Below are positions 43,650 to 53,320 of a stretch of DNA of 64,000 bases, in pieces. The stretch comes from Alphaproteobacteria bacterium (GTDB taxonomy: Bacteria; Pseudomonadota; Alphaproteobacteria; Micavibrionales; Micavibrionaceae). Each line of letters opens with the position of its first letter. Position 1 is the first letter of the stretch. The stretch covers positions 868,001 to 932,000 of the forward strand of contig JAUHVY010000002.1 in assembly GCA_030424975.1 (NCBI GenBank), read 5' to 3'. The translations under genes and the position numbers were made by a program. The notes beneath the pieces were generated by a model that had not been told where the DNA came from, searched no databases, and saw only the letters and a list, made by a program, of their open reading frames with translations.

Positions 43650-44240
43650 CTATTGAAAGACAAATCTGAATGTGATCGGGTCACCGTTACCTGTTGATGT
43701 ATCAAAAGGTGTCGAACCACTGGCTAGGGCCAGCTGGTTTGATGTGATTTCCAATAGTGCACCAACATAAACAGTCGATGTTGTTGTTAGCTGTACAGGC
43801 GATGTCCCTAAGCCTGCGCAAGTATTTGCAGCACCGGAATATGTTGATTGTGTTGTATCCCAAACAACATTTGTAATGTTTAGGTCGGTCGTACCATCAG
43901 AAATAATCGCGGAGTTGTCACATGTAACATCAACCGTACCGGATGAAATTGTTACAGTCATATCGGCTGCTGAAGGTGTACCTGTTAATGTCAGGTTCGC
44001 TGGCGAAGGTGCAGCCGCTAATGCCGCGTTTCCGTCCGGACCCAATTCAACGTTACCAATGTGACCTGTTGTGTGGTCAATACCGCCAAAATCCATGTCG
44101 TTATTTTTTACAACGTTAACTGTCAATGATGCTGTTAGTGTTGCATCGATATCTACATCTGTCGCGTTTACTTGCGGTGCTCCGAAAGTTGCAGCAAAGA
44201 TAACTGCTCCCCCCAAGAGAAGTTTTCTACTTCTGATCAT
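43650..44240 (-). CDS. DUF4402 pilin-like protein 1 (probable major subunit)
   Basis: 196 residues with a signal peptide cleaved near residue 26 (V-N-A). The mature domain is DUF4402-like: T-A-S-L-T-V-N-V, M-D-F-G-G-I, two cysteines (about C109 and C143), and a terminal strand F-R-F-V-F-Q. As the first gene of the operon, followed at once by a terminator, it would be made in largest amount, which suits a main pilus subunit. It is serine/threonine-rich as exported beta proteins often are. Confidence 0.85.
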   Translation of the reverse strand: MIRSRKLLLGGAVIFAATFGAPQVNATDVDIDATLTASLTVNVVKNNDMDFGGIDHTTGHIGNVELGPDGNAALAAAPSPANLTLTGTPSAADMTVTISSGTVDVTCDNSAIISDGTTDLNITNVVWDTTQSTYSGAANTCAGLGTSPVQLTTTSTVYVGALLEITSNQLALASGSTPFDTSTGNGDPITFRFVFQ

Positions 44241-44420
44241 TGTCTTTTACTCCTAAATAAGACTACACTTTGAAATATATGCCCGAGAACCGAACAAAAA
44301 GGGTATGTCCCTTGATTCTAAAGCAATTTCTAATGATAGTAAATGCGAGAGTATAAAATTGTATTAATTGGTGCGTATAAATCGCCAAAGACTTAGGGTT
44401 TACAACAAAAAAAGCAGTAA

Positions 44421-45410
44421 ATGAGCAAATTACAGTCCAATATTTTAAAATACGCCGCACAAGATAAGTATTTTGATTCGATTATTGATCAAATATGTGA
44501 TTACGGTTTTATGATCCGTTTTCCGTTTTTTGAACGGCATGGGGCGTATCAACCTTTTGCATTATCAACGGAAAAATTGGATACACCCGAAAAGGCGCAA
44601 CAATTTTCGAACGGTTTTTTGGCAATGGCTGAACAGGGGGCATTCCGTGCCGAAATTCGGTTGCCGCGTTTTTCGCCATCATCGGTGAAGTTTCACTTAT
44701 TTTTGCATGAAGTCATGCATTTTTACCAAGACATGCTGGGGCTTTATTTTATTCCGTTGAAAGAGCAGGGGAAAGCACCTGTCATGCCTGATGTTCATAG
44801 TTTTGTTCGCTTATTTTTGTTTTGTGAGGCTTGGGCAGAAATCGAGGCCATCCGCACCAGTTGGGCGCTACGTGAAAAGGGCGATGCACGCGGTTGGGAC
44901 GGTGCATTGAAGTCCGCTGATTGGAAAGATTTGGCTGTGTTTTATGATAGCCGTTTGAACGAGGGAGAAAGTGAAGCCAAGGTGGCCGCAGATACATTTC
45001 GTAAGTGGTATTCTGGCTATCATCGTGATGTTTATGAAATGCAGGCATTAAAGATATATCAGCATAATTGCGAACGTTTTCTATCTGATGTCGAAAATAC
45101 AGAAAATGTATCTGAATTTTTGCGTATTGTTGATATTCCGAACGTTATTGAAACATTCATTCCAAAAGACATGATGCCGCGCTATTTTTCACAGATAGAT
45201 TGGCATCATGATGTTTTTGAGAAATGCAAAAATCCGATTGCGATGTCGGAGTGCCTGACAATAGAGCAACGAATGGGCAGGGCTTCTAATGATGTTCTGA
45301 CAGACATAAAATGCGGATCGCCGCCCTATATTTGGAAACGTCTTCGTCACTTGGAAATCAGTCAATCACAGCATCCGCCCGCACCTGCACCAGAGCAGAA
45401 AAACGGATGA
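44421..45410 (+). CDS. Putative HExxH zinc-dependent protein
   Basis: 329 residues, no signal peptide. A helix carries F-H-L-F-L-H-E-V-M-H (H96, E97, H100), the HExxH zinc-binding pattern, and C-E-A-W-A-E-I-E-A (E136 or E140) about 36-40 residues later could supply a third ligand, as in gluzincins. The rest is helical and aromatic-rich with no family I recognise. It begins on the strand opposite the pilus operon and abuts the LamG gene end. A metalloprotease role is inference from this motif only. Confidence 0.65.
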   Translation: MSKLQSNILKYAAQDKYFDSIIDQICDYGFMIRFPFFERHGAYQPFALSTEKLDTPEKAQQFSNGFLAMAEQGAFRAEIRLPRFSPSSVKFHLFLHEVMHFYQDMLGLYFIPLKEQGKAPVMPDVHSFVRLFLFCEAWAEIEAIRTSWALREKGDARGWDGALKSADWKDLAVFYDSRLNEGESEAKVAADTFRKWYSGYHRDVYEMQALKIYQHNCERFLSDVENTENVSEFLRIVDIPNVIETFIPKDMMPRYFSQIDWHHDVFEKCKNPIAMSECLTIEQRMGRASNDVLTDIKCGSPPYIWKRLRHLEISQSQHPPAPAPEQKNG

Positions 45411-47879
45411 TTATGGTCTTTCGCTGATGACACTGATCCATTCATCGCCCTCACAATATTGCAGAACATTATAATCTGCATTATAGCGCATTTCCCCCGC
45501 ACTGCCCGTCGGGTTGGAACAAGTTCCGCCGCCATTGCCCGGTGGCCCCATTGCTATCCATTGGCCGCCGTTACAATATTGCATTACGTCATAATCAGCG
45601 TTAAACACCATTTCACCTTGCACTCCAAACGGTGACGAACACGTTGAAATATTACATGATCCGCCACCGATCGACCCGTATAATGCGGCGACTTCTGTGT
45701 CAGATAATGCCTTATTATAGAGGCGTATGTCGTCTAAAATGCCGTCATAGAAACCAACTGCGAGATTCGTATTAACGCCGATCATGAGATCACTGGTATT
45801 CTGAAACCCACCCGCATCTGTTATATATGTAGCCGTATTCGTCAATGTTCCGTTTAAATATGCCCTGATTGTGCCTTGATCGACAACATACACAATATGG
45901 TGCCAATTATTATCTAACACCCCGGAAATTGTTCCGGCCAAATTATCAGTATTACTTGCTGTATCAATTCTGAGATGTATTGCATTTGCGGTGTTCGTTT
46001 GTTGAATTTCTATACCGGGATTTGAGTTGAATGGGTTTTTCGAGATAATGCGTTTGTAAGGGTTGCCGCCAAGGCCGGATTTTAACCAAAATGCCATTGT
46101 TACGGTATTTACAAAGTCAATTGATGCCGAATGAGAAACTCTGATAAAATCATTAGTGCCATCAAATTGTATTGCTGTTCCGTCCTGACCTGCAACAGTT
46201 TCTTCTGTAACATCATTATTCACACCGTCTACCCAGGTTCCGTTATTACCGTTTCCGGATGAGTCAATGATGGTTGAGCCGGATGTGTCATTCATTGTCC
46301 AATGCGCAACCAAATTCCCCTCAGACGGGAGAGTGCAAGAAGAGCCCTGAGCGTAGAGTTGGCTAATCTCACTGGCTGATAATGGCCGATCATAAACACG
46401 GAAATCATCAAGCGTACCTTGCGCGGAGTTCGCAAATCCGTCACCGTCATTTCCAATCGTGAGATTGGCGGGAGGCACCCAAGGGGTCGCAGACCAATCC
46501 GATAAATTCAGCTCTTCTCCGGGCGTGTTGCTCTCTACACCGTTAATATAAATTTTTATATTATCTGCGGGTAGAGAGTCATCATACGTACAGGCAATAT
46601 GCATCCATTTTCCAACTTGCCAAAGTGAAGCGAGGGCTGCGCTGTTGACACCGTTTGCATGTGTTGTGCCGCCGTTATCTCTGATACCGCAATAAAATGA
46701 ATCATCGCTTTCATAAAGATCTAAAAAGAAATCATTATTACTGAATGTTTCATTCCAAAAACCGGTAAGAAACAGCTCATTCGTCGCAGCGGTATAATCA
46801 ATATCCGGCTTGTACCACATTGAAAAAGTTCCACGGTTCGGATTGATAACAGATCCTGAAACTTGCACGCGGTCATCACCTGAAAAATTTAACCCGCCTT
46901 GAATTATACCGTCGCCCCAATCAGATGCAGGTGACATATTTTGTAATGTTCCGTCATTCGTGCCGGCGGCATCTGCCGCGTTTGTACCTGTACCGTCATC
47001 AAAAGGAAGGTGTAAGTTTATGCCTTGGTTCAGGCTTTGCTGGGCGCCGATAGCAACCCATTTTGTGCCGTTACAGTATTGCAAGGCACGTACATCCTGA
47101 TTAAAAACGATTTCGCCTTCCACACCATCGGGATTAGAGCAAGAATAATCGACCACTGTATACACATAGAGTGCAGCAATATCTGCTGCACTCAGGGTGC
47201 GGTTGTAGATACGAACATCATCAAGTGCACCATCCATTTGTCGATTGTTATCATACCTGTTACCGATAGATGCATTGATCGCGTTGTCAATATGTGTAGG
47301 CATTGTGGTATTACTGTCTAAAGCCGTCCCGTTTTTATAAAGGGTAGATGTACCGGGAGTAGGTGATACGGTTACGCATATATGTTGCCATGCATTATAT
47401 TCGACGGCATTCTCGCCACGTAATATTGTTGTGGCATCATTATTCGTGCTTGATATCCAATCCGTTGAATTGTTATCAATTCGCAAAAATATCCCCTGAC
47501 CTGTCGCCTCATTATATTTTCCGAAAATATAGCCGATATTGGTATTCCTGGGAAATGCCCAGCCACAGATCGTATAGTCGCCAGTCAGGTCATAATTATC
47601 ACCCAATGTAATAATATCATCGACACCATCAAATCCCAATGCTCTGCTGACAACACCTGTTGTTGTTTCTCCCGCTACATCGTTGTCATCATTATCAAAC
47701 CATGTGCCGTTATTACCGCTGGCCGAACTATCTGTAATGATGTTTCCTGTTGTCTCATCCAGTGTCCAGTGCCCAACTAATCCTGATGCATAATCTTGTG
47801 CATGTGTCGCGGCTGGAGTACATGTCAGCAACATGGCAAGCATACACAGTAAAGATGAGCGGGGCAGGTGGAAACCCAT
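45411..47879 (-). CDS. Secreted protein with three LamG domains
   Basis: 822 residues. Signal peptide cleaved after T-H-A (near 27). Three LamG/concanavalin-like domains follow, at about residues 32-240, 285-515 and 520-735; each begins like G-H-W-T-L-D-E or A-H-W-T-M-N-D and ends with D-D-V/I-R-x-Y-N/D-R. Between and after them come three short cysteine motifs of the type G-E-x-x-F/Y-N-x-D, then L/M-Q-Y-C-x-G-x-x-W. LamG domains usually bind sugars or surface ligands. The gene begins 12 bases after the fibre gene stop and is probably cotranscribed with it. Confidence 0.87.
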   Translation of the reverse strand: MGFHLPRSSLLCMLAMLLTCTPAATHAQDYASGLVGHWTLDETTGNIITDSSASGNNGTWFDNDDNDVAGETTTGVVSRALGFDGVDDIITLGDNYDLTGDYTICGWAFPRNTNIGYIFGKYNEATGQGIFLRIDNNSTDWISSTNNDATTILRGENAVEYNAWQHICVTVSPTPGTSTLYKNGTALDSNTTMPTHIDNAINASIGNRYDNNRQMDGALDDVRIYNRTLSAADIAALYVYTVVDYSCSNPDGVEGEIVFNQDVRALQYCNGTKWVAIGAQQSLNQGINLHLPFDDGTGTNAADAAGTNDGTLQNMSPASDWGDGIIQGGLNFSGDDRVQVSGSVINPNRGTFSMWYKPDIDYTAATNELFLTGFWNETFSNNDFFLDLYESDDSFYCGIRDNGGTTHANGVNSAALASLWQVGKWMHIACTYDDSLPADNIKIYINGVESNTPGEELNLSDWSATPWVPPANLTIGNDGDGFANSAQGTLDDFRVYDRPLSASEISQLYAQGSSCTLPSEGNLVAHWTMNDTSGSTIIDSSGNGNNGTWVDGVNNDVTEETVAGQDGTAIQFDGTNDFIRVSHSASIDFVNTVTMAFWLKSGLGGNPYKRIISKNPFNSNPGIEIQQTNTANAIHLRIDTASNTDNLAGTISGVLDNNWHHIVYVVDQGTIRAYLNGTLTNTATYITDAGGFQNTSDLMIGVNTNLAVGFYDGILDDIRLYNKALSDTEVAALYGSIGGGSCNISTCSSPFGVQGEMVFNADYDVMQYCNGGQWIAMGPPGNGGGTCSNPTGSAGEMRYNADYNVLQYCEGDEWISVISERP

Positions 47880-47891
47880 GGTCTGTTTCTC

Positions 47892-50800
47892 CTACCCGTT
47901 TTGTTTATGCCGTTGCACAATAACCATAGATCCCAGCCCCATCAAAAGCCCTAAAAGTAACCATAGAGCAGGTTGCATAGATGCTTTTTTACCGATGTTT
48001 TGACCGGTGATGTTGTTCAGCAGGGCAAGTTGATCATTAATTTTTTGTAATTGCATGTCTGTATCGGCCTGAGCGGTTTTGATCGATGCAAGTTCTGCTC
48101 TTAGTGCTGTGTTTTCCGCACGAAGTTCTTTGGTCGCCTCGATCATGGGGGCAATTAATCCGATATAATTTACGGATTTTGTTTTCATGTCATCATTCGC
48201 CGTGTTCACAAGCTCCGGATATATGTTCTCCAGTTCTTGTGCCATTACGCCGAAGACCACTGATTTATCTTCATCAGCTTTCATGTTGTAGCGGTAGGTT
48301 TTTATTTGTTCGATTTGCGCCAAAGCAGAGCCAAAGGGCATAATATTTTCCTTCAACCGTTTGTCGGAAACCATGTTCAGGCTGCCTGTATATTCTATAT
48401 CGCCATTTACATCCAAGGCAACATTTGGTGTGGTGTTATTGATACCGACATATCCGGCTGTATCGAAATACATATGTTGCGACCATGCCGTACCGTTCCA
48501 ATATTCGATAAGCATGTCTTGACGTTCTGCGGTGTTCGCGTGGGTTGTTCCGCGTGCTGTGAGTTGCCAATGTCGTGCATTTGCATTTCCCCATGACGCA
48601 CCATCACCCGTTGTATAGAGCGCTAAGGCGCTGTCGTCTGAGTTTGGTGCTTCGACAGCGAGGATCGTGTCGCCGCTTGTGCCGTAAACATGTGTTTCTA
48701 CTGCCGGTGATGGTGTTCCTATACCAATCATCTTCGTGCTCAGATCACCATATATCGTATTACCAATATTCAAAGAGTCATCGGTACTTGATGATAAATT
48801 GTCGATGCTCGAACCGATTAGGATATTACGAGATCCGGTGGCATTGTTATCGCCTGTATTGTCGCCAATAAATACATTGTTTGCACCTGAGGTGTTGACC
48901 AAGCCTGTTTGATAGCCGACAAATGTATTGTTTGCACCTGTCAACTCGCTACCACTTGCCGCCTGACCTGATTTGTGTCCAATCAACGTGTTGTTTGATG
49001 ATGTTGCGTGCCTGCCTGCCTCGGATCCTATGAACACATTGGATGTTGCGGATGTAAGGGAATTACCTGCAGAGTCACCAATCATAATATTGCGAAAACC
49101 TGTTACGGTTGATGTGCCTGCGCCGTAACCAAGTGCTATATTGAAGTGACCTGACGCTGCGCTACTGCTGGCATTTGACCCGCGCCCAATCGCAATAGAG
49201 TGGTTTCCGGGGGCATTTCCGCCGATCGCTACGGCTTCATTACCCGCCTGTGCGCTTTGGCCGATCACAATAGCACCATGTGAGGACGCGTCAGTTAAAC
49301 TTGCCTGCGATCCGATAACTGTATTTGCATAAGCTGTGGTACCGGTCGTGCCTGCATCATATCCGATATATGTATTGTCGCGCCCCTCGGCTCCCCCACC
49401 TGAAAAATCATTGTTTTCACCTGCGCCTTCACCGGCAAAGAAATTACGATGTGTACCGTCATTTAACAGGACAGGGACATTGCCCGTTGCGATTTCCATG
49501 ATCGTTGTCTCACCCTCAACATCAAGAGGGTAGCTAAGTGCTCCCCCACCAAAAGATGCATATGATAAGCAGTCATTTGAATATTGCAGTCCTGTTCCCT
49601 CCAGATAACGGATACATCCTTGTGATCCGGCTGTGCCGTCATCATCGATTAAAATCTCTCCGTTAAAAATCCCCATCGTATTTGCACGGTTGAAAACAAC
49701 GCCGTCATTCGCGCCCATGAAAATGCCCAGGGCATTGGCACCTGCTACCGAAGGACGGATACTTGGGGCGTAGTTATTACCGACACCGATACCGATTGAA
49801 TACGTTCCTGTTGTCGCGACCTGTACGTCATTACCAAAGGTCGAGCTGTAATCTGCATCGGCGTTACTATATCCACCGATTGACATGCTGTGTACGCCCG
49901 TGGCCGTGCCACCTTTGATGGCAAGGGAATGGTCGCCTGTTGCCCAGCCTTTTATTGCCACGGATCGATCGCCTGATGCGTTGGCACCGTCACCAAGAGC
50001 AACCGTGTAAACATTACTTGAGTTTGCCGATTGTCCTGCGACAAAACTGAACAGGCCGCTGGCTGTTGTGTTTCGGCCAAAGGCTGTGGCGCCGAATCCA
50101 CTGGCCTCCGCATTACGCCCCCATGCAAAACTATAGATTCCTATATTGGTTTCATCTATGGCATCGTCTGTCGCATCGTCTGTTGAATCGACAATACCGC
50201 CATGCATGGCCTGTTTATCGGGATGGTAAAATACCCCCGTGAACGTTCCGCCGCCGCCTGCCTCACTAAAGTTTACACTATCCGGTGTTTGTCCTGTGTC
50301 CAGTATGTGGAAGTTTTCACGCGTCACATAGGTAGTGTTATCTGTCCATATGCTGGATGATAATGCAGAGCAGGGGGTGCTTTCCCAATTTCCTGATGTG
50401 TTATTGTATATGATGCAATCGTTATTCGATGGTGATGCCGCGTCAACATCTGATAAATCATTTAAAGCCATAAAGCTGGGGGCGGCGACACCAGATACAT
50501 TGCCGATACGTACACTACCGTTTACATCAAGCGTAGTTTGCGGGTTATTAGTTGCGATGCCAACCATGGCGTTTCCTGCTGTTCCGTAATAAATGCGATC
50601 AGCCCCTAAGTCAGTCCAAATACCTGCACCTGCCGCAGTGGCTGCTGTAAAACAGTTATCACCATTTTCATCACAGTAATTCATTGCGCCGATATCACCC
50701 TCGACATCTAATTCCAAATCCTGTTCGCCGCCGGTTGATGGGGCTGTTTGTGTCGCAGGGACATTCGGGTCAATAATCATTTTGCCGCCAAACACTCCAA

Positions 50801-53108
50801 ATGTATTAGAGCTTGTCAAATTGACGTTGCCTTGATTGCCCATAAAAACGCCAAGAGATGAGGCACCTGATACTGTTGGGTTTGTTCCGGTTGCCCCACC
50901 AAGGCCGATTGCCATTGACTGTGTGCCGCTGCTGATGACTTTGTTACCTATAGCGATTGATCGCGTGCTTGTTGCGTCTGCATCTGATCCTAATGCTATC
51001 GTACCTTGTCCTGAGGACGTGTTTCGTATGCCTATGGCGATTGATGATGTGTCGCTGGCTGTGCTTTGCAAGCCCAGGACAATACTGCCTGTACCGACAT
51101 TAGTGTCGTTCCATTCTGATCCTAATGTTGCCCCTACACGAAATGCGGCCTTTGATTTATCAAAAAACATGCGGTTGTCATGATCTGTATCGCCATCATC
51201 GGCAAGCTGCGGAGAGCCGACAACAAAATCATCTGTCGCATAATCACCGGCCGTTGATTTGACACGAATTACACTGGTGTCAACTTCGAATATGCCGGCA
51301 CCCGTACCGCTACATGATCCGCTTTCCCAATCGCCTGATATGTTGTTGTAAACCAAGCAATCACCATTATTCGGGCTGGCTGCGGAAACATCAGTAATGT
51401 CATCCATTGCAGGTGCACCGCCACCTGATCCCCCCTGAAGATCGGTCACACATGACCAGCCAACGCCGTTGTTCCATTCTAACTTTTGTGAAGACGTACA
51501 ATTCAGTGGCGGCCCTAATTGGTCGCCGTTTACCATCACAGTTGATCCTGCGGATAAATCGCTGCTTGCGGTTATGTCCGTTCCCGCGATATTTCCTGTT
51601 ACGTCGAGATCATTTGATACATCTAAATTGTCACTGATATTGACGTTTCCGGTTGAGTTTGAAATTGAGCCTTGAGTGTCTGTTGTGCCTGTAATTTCGA
51701 GATCATCTGCAATAGTCAGGGGGGCTGCGGTGGTGTTTCGTATATCGTTAAGAAAGTCAGAAGTCCCTGTGACAATAAGGTTATCGGCTATTCTGACTTC
51801 ACCGACAGTATTGCGAATGTTCGCTTGCGCATCTATATCCCCGACGACTGTGGCGTTACCGTCTACGTTCAGTGTTGAATCAAAATCAACGGCGCCTGTC
51901 GCATTTAATGTATCCAAAGTTGTTGCGCCGTCTACGTTCAGTGTTGAATCAAAATCAACCGCGCCTGTCGCATTTAGAGTAGATACGTTTGTATCTGCCA
52001 GTGTTGTTGTGCCTGTAACATTAAGTGTTGAGCCTAGTGTTGCCGCACCGCTCAGATCAAATGTTCCGACCACATCGAGTGTGTCATCAGGTGACGTTGT
52101 GCCAATGCCCACTTGAGGTGTGCCATCATTGTAAAAAATATCGTCGCCAATGCCGCGTGACCAAACGGCACCTGCACCCGCAGCAACACTTTCCCATGCA
52201 TATACGCCCGGTGAGGAATCGCTTTCATTACAAATTTCCAACGTATCAGGGTCTGCTGATGTGTTTACACGTAAAAGGTTTTCGTTTGCGCCGTTACAAT
52301 TGCTTAGCTCTGCTTGTGTCGGGTACAGCATTGATGCCGCTCCAAGAACAAGTTGACCTGTGCCGACGCCGCCAATATTCAGATCAATATTACCCGATAC
52401 TTCAATCTCTTTGTTAATCTCCGCAACATTCGGCTCCCCTGATTTAATATTCCATAGGCCGTTCGTGGAGGCGCGCGCGGTCGCATAGGTAAACTCAACA
52501 ACAATATCGTCGCCGCCTTTGCTAACGGAGGGGGACGCGCCGCCATTACATGATGAATCAAATGTTTGGTCGGGGCCGGCTGAGATAACCGCTATAACGG
52601 TGTATGTGTCATCGGTCGGGTTGGCATTACCATTCAGGCGTTGGTTGCCGGCCGTAGCATCAAGTTCACAAGCCGCGTCATTTGTTATGCCGCCCGCATC
52701 CCATGCACAATATCCGTAATCCGTTCCCCATGGGTCAATGCGTGCGGAACCGACTTCGTTTGGTAAAAATCCGCCACCCGAAGGACCGGCTCCAACTGTG
52801 TATTCTAATGGCTCGACAAATCCGTCAAGGTCACAGTCACCATCGCCTGAAAGCTGTGTCGCCTCCATGAGGGCAAGGCGTGAGGCAATGGCCATTTCGC
52901 TTTCGGCTTGAGTATGTGTTTGAACCTGCACCATTGTTGACAGGGGGCCGCGCATCGTTGATACAACAACTGAGCCCAGTAAGCCGACAATTATAACCGC
53001 ACCAAACAGTGCGAAAAAGATATTGCCGCTTTGGTCGCTAATCAGATTTGTTGCAGTTTTGATTGTGTACTTTTTCTTCAATAAATCAGTACAACGTGTA
53101 AAGAACAT
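47892..53108 (-). CDS. Giant fibre protein: pseudopilin-like N-terminus, YadA-like head repeats, S74 chaperone domain
   Basis: About 1738 residues from the ATG at 53108 (GGGAG nine bases upstream; longer frames lack support). Residues 28-52 form a membrane segment after D-Q-S-G-N, and D-P-W-G-T-D-Y-G-Y-C resembles type II pseudopilins. Then follow a stalk with repeated N-A-T-G-A-V-D-F-D-S-T-L-N-V, and several blocks of YadA-head-like repeats (S-I-A-I-G, T-I-A-L-G, S-V-A-I-K). From about residue 1581, S-D-K-R-L-K-E-N-I opens a peptidase S74 intramolecular chaperone domain, followed by a coiled coil and a final membrane segment (about 1713-1732). Phage tail spikes and adhesive trimers use S74 for trimer folding. 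Probable adhesin. Confidence 0.85.
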   Translation of the reverse strand: MFFTRCTDLLKKKYTIKTATNLISDQSGNIFFALFGAVIIVGLLGSVVVSTMRGPLSTMVQVQTHTQAESEMAIASRLALMEATQLSGDGDCDLDGFVEPLEYTVGAGPSGGGFLPNEVGSARIDPWGTDYGYCAWDAGGITNDAACELDATAGNQRLNGNANPTDDTYTVIAVISAGPDQTFDSSCNGGASPSVSKGGDDIVVEFTYATARASTNGLWNIKSGEPNVAEINKEIEVSGNIDLNIGGVGTGQLVLGAASMLYPTQAELSNCNGANENLLRVNTSADPDTLEICNESDSSPGVYAWESVAAGAGAVWSRGIGDDIFYNDGTPQVGIGTTSPDDTLDVVGTFDLSGAATLGSTLNVTGTTTLADTNVSTLNATGAVDFDSTLNVDGATTLDTLNATGAVDFDSTLNVDGNATVVGDIDAQANIRNTVGEVRIADNLIVTGTSDFLNDIRNTTAAPLTIADDLEITGTTDTQGSISNSTGNVNISDNLDVSNDLDVTGNIAGTDITASSDLSAGSTVMVNGDQLGPPLNCTSSQKLEWNNGVGWSCVTDLQGGSGGGAPAMDDITDVSAASPNNGDCLVYNNISGDWESGSCSGTGAGIFEVDTSVIRVKSTAGDYATDDFVVGSPQLADDGDTDHDNRMFFDKSKAAFRVGATLGSEWNDTNVGTGSIVLGLQSTASDTSSIAIGIRNTSSGQGTIALGSDADATSTRSIAIGNKVISSGTQSMAIGLGGATGTNPTVSGASSLGVFMGNQGNVNLTSSNTFGVFGGKMIIDPNVPATQTAPSTGGEQDLELDVEGDIGAMNYCDENGDNCFTAATAAGAGIWTDLGADRIYYGTAGNAMVGIATNNPQTTLDVNGSVRIGNVSGVAAPSFMALNDLSDVDAASPSNNDCIIYNNTSGNWESTPCSALSSSIWTDNTTYVTRENFHILDTGQTPDSVNFSEAGGGGTFTGVFYHPDKQAMHGGIVDSTDDATDDAIDETNIGIYSFAWGRNAEASGFGATAFGRNTTASGLFSFVAGQSANSSNVYTVALGDGANASGDRSVAIKGWATGDHSLAIKGGTATGVHSMSIGGYSNADADYSSTFGNDVQVATTGTYSIGIGVGNNYAPSIRPSVAGANALGIFMGANDGVVFNRANTMGIFNGEILIDDDGTAGSQGCIRYLEGTGLQYSNDCLSYASFGGGALSYPLDVEGETTIMEIATGNVPVLLNDGTHRNFFAGEGAGENNDFSGGGAEGRDNTYIGYDAGTTGTTAYANTVIGSQASLTDASSHGAIVIGQSAQAGNEAVAIGGNAPGNHSIAIGRGSNASSSAASGHFNIALGYGAGTSTVTGFRNIMIGDSAGNSLTSATSNVFIGSEAGRHATSSNNTLIGHKSGQAASGSELTGANNTFVGYQTGLVNTSGANNVFIGDNTGDNNATGSRNILIGSSIDNLSSSTDDSLNIGNTIYGDLSTKMIGIGTPSPAVETHVYGTSGDTILAVEAPNSDDSALALYTTGDGASWGNANARHWQLTARGTTHANTAERQDMLIEYWNGTAWSQHMYFDTAGYVGINNTTPNVALDVNGDIEYTGSLNMVSDKRLKENIMPFGSALAQIEQIKTYRYNMKADEDKSVVFGVMAQELENIYPELVNTANDDMKTKSVNYIGLIAPMIEATKELRAENTALRAELASIKTAQADTDMQLQKINDQLALLNNITGQNIGKKASMQPALWLLLGLLMGLGSMVIVQRHKQNG
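51861..51976. repeat. Tandem repeat in the fibre stalk (period 69 bp)
   Basis: A 47-base block at 51861-51907 returns at 51930-51976 with one mismatch. It encodes the stalk motif N-A-T-G-A-V-D-F-D-S-T-L-N-V-D-G. More diverged copies flank it. Confidence 0.8.
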
Positions 53109-53320
53109 CTTTACGGACTCCCTAAATAACGAACAAGTAATAGTTGTTTTAGGATTTGTGCTTTGCTCCCCCGTTTGCCCGCGCAAAAATCAACATTTCC
53201 ACCGTCTAATTATGATGGATTAGGCTTTACAAAACCTTAGGAAATTGGGTTTTTCACATAAAATATTGGGGATATGTGGATTAAATATGCGGCGAATTAC
53301 TTCTGCAATACTTGATTAAC

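Noticed and set aside
51861-51976. Possible CRISPR-like repeats
   Set aside because: The repeats lie in frame inside the fibre gene, number only two close copies and have coding spacers; no cas genes are seen.
52025-52417. Long plus-strand frames antisense to the fibre gene
   Set aside because: The fibre gene's biased codon use opens many antisense frames; none has a ribosome-binding site or recognisable product.
47892-53108. Type II secretion system gene cluster from the pseudopilin-like N-terminus
   Set aside because: No other secretion genes are nearby; the similarity is limited to the first ~150 residues of a fibre.
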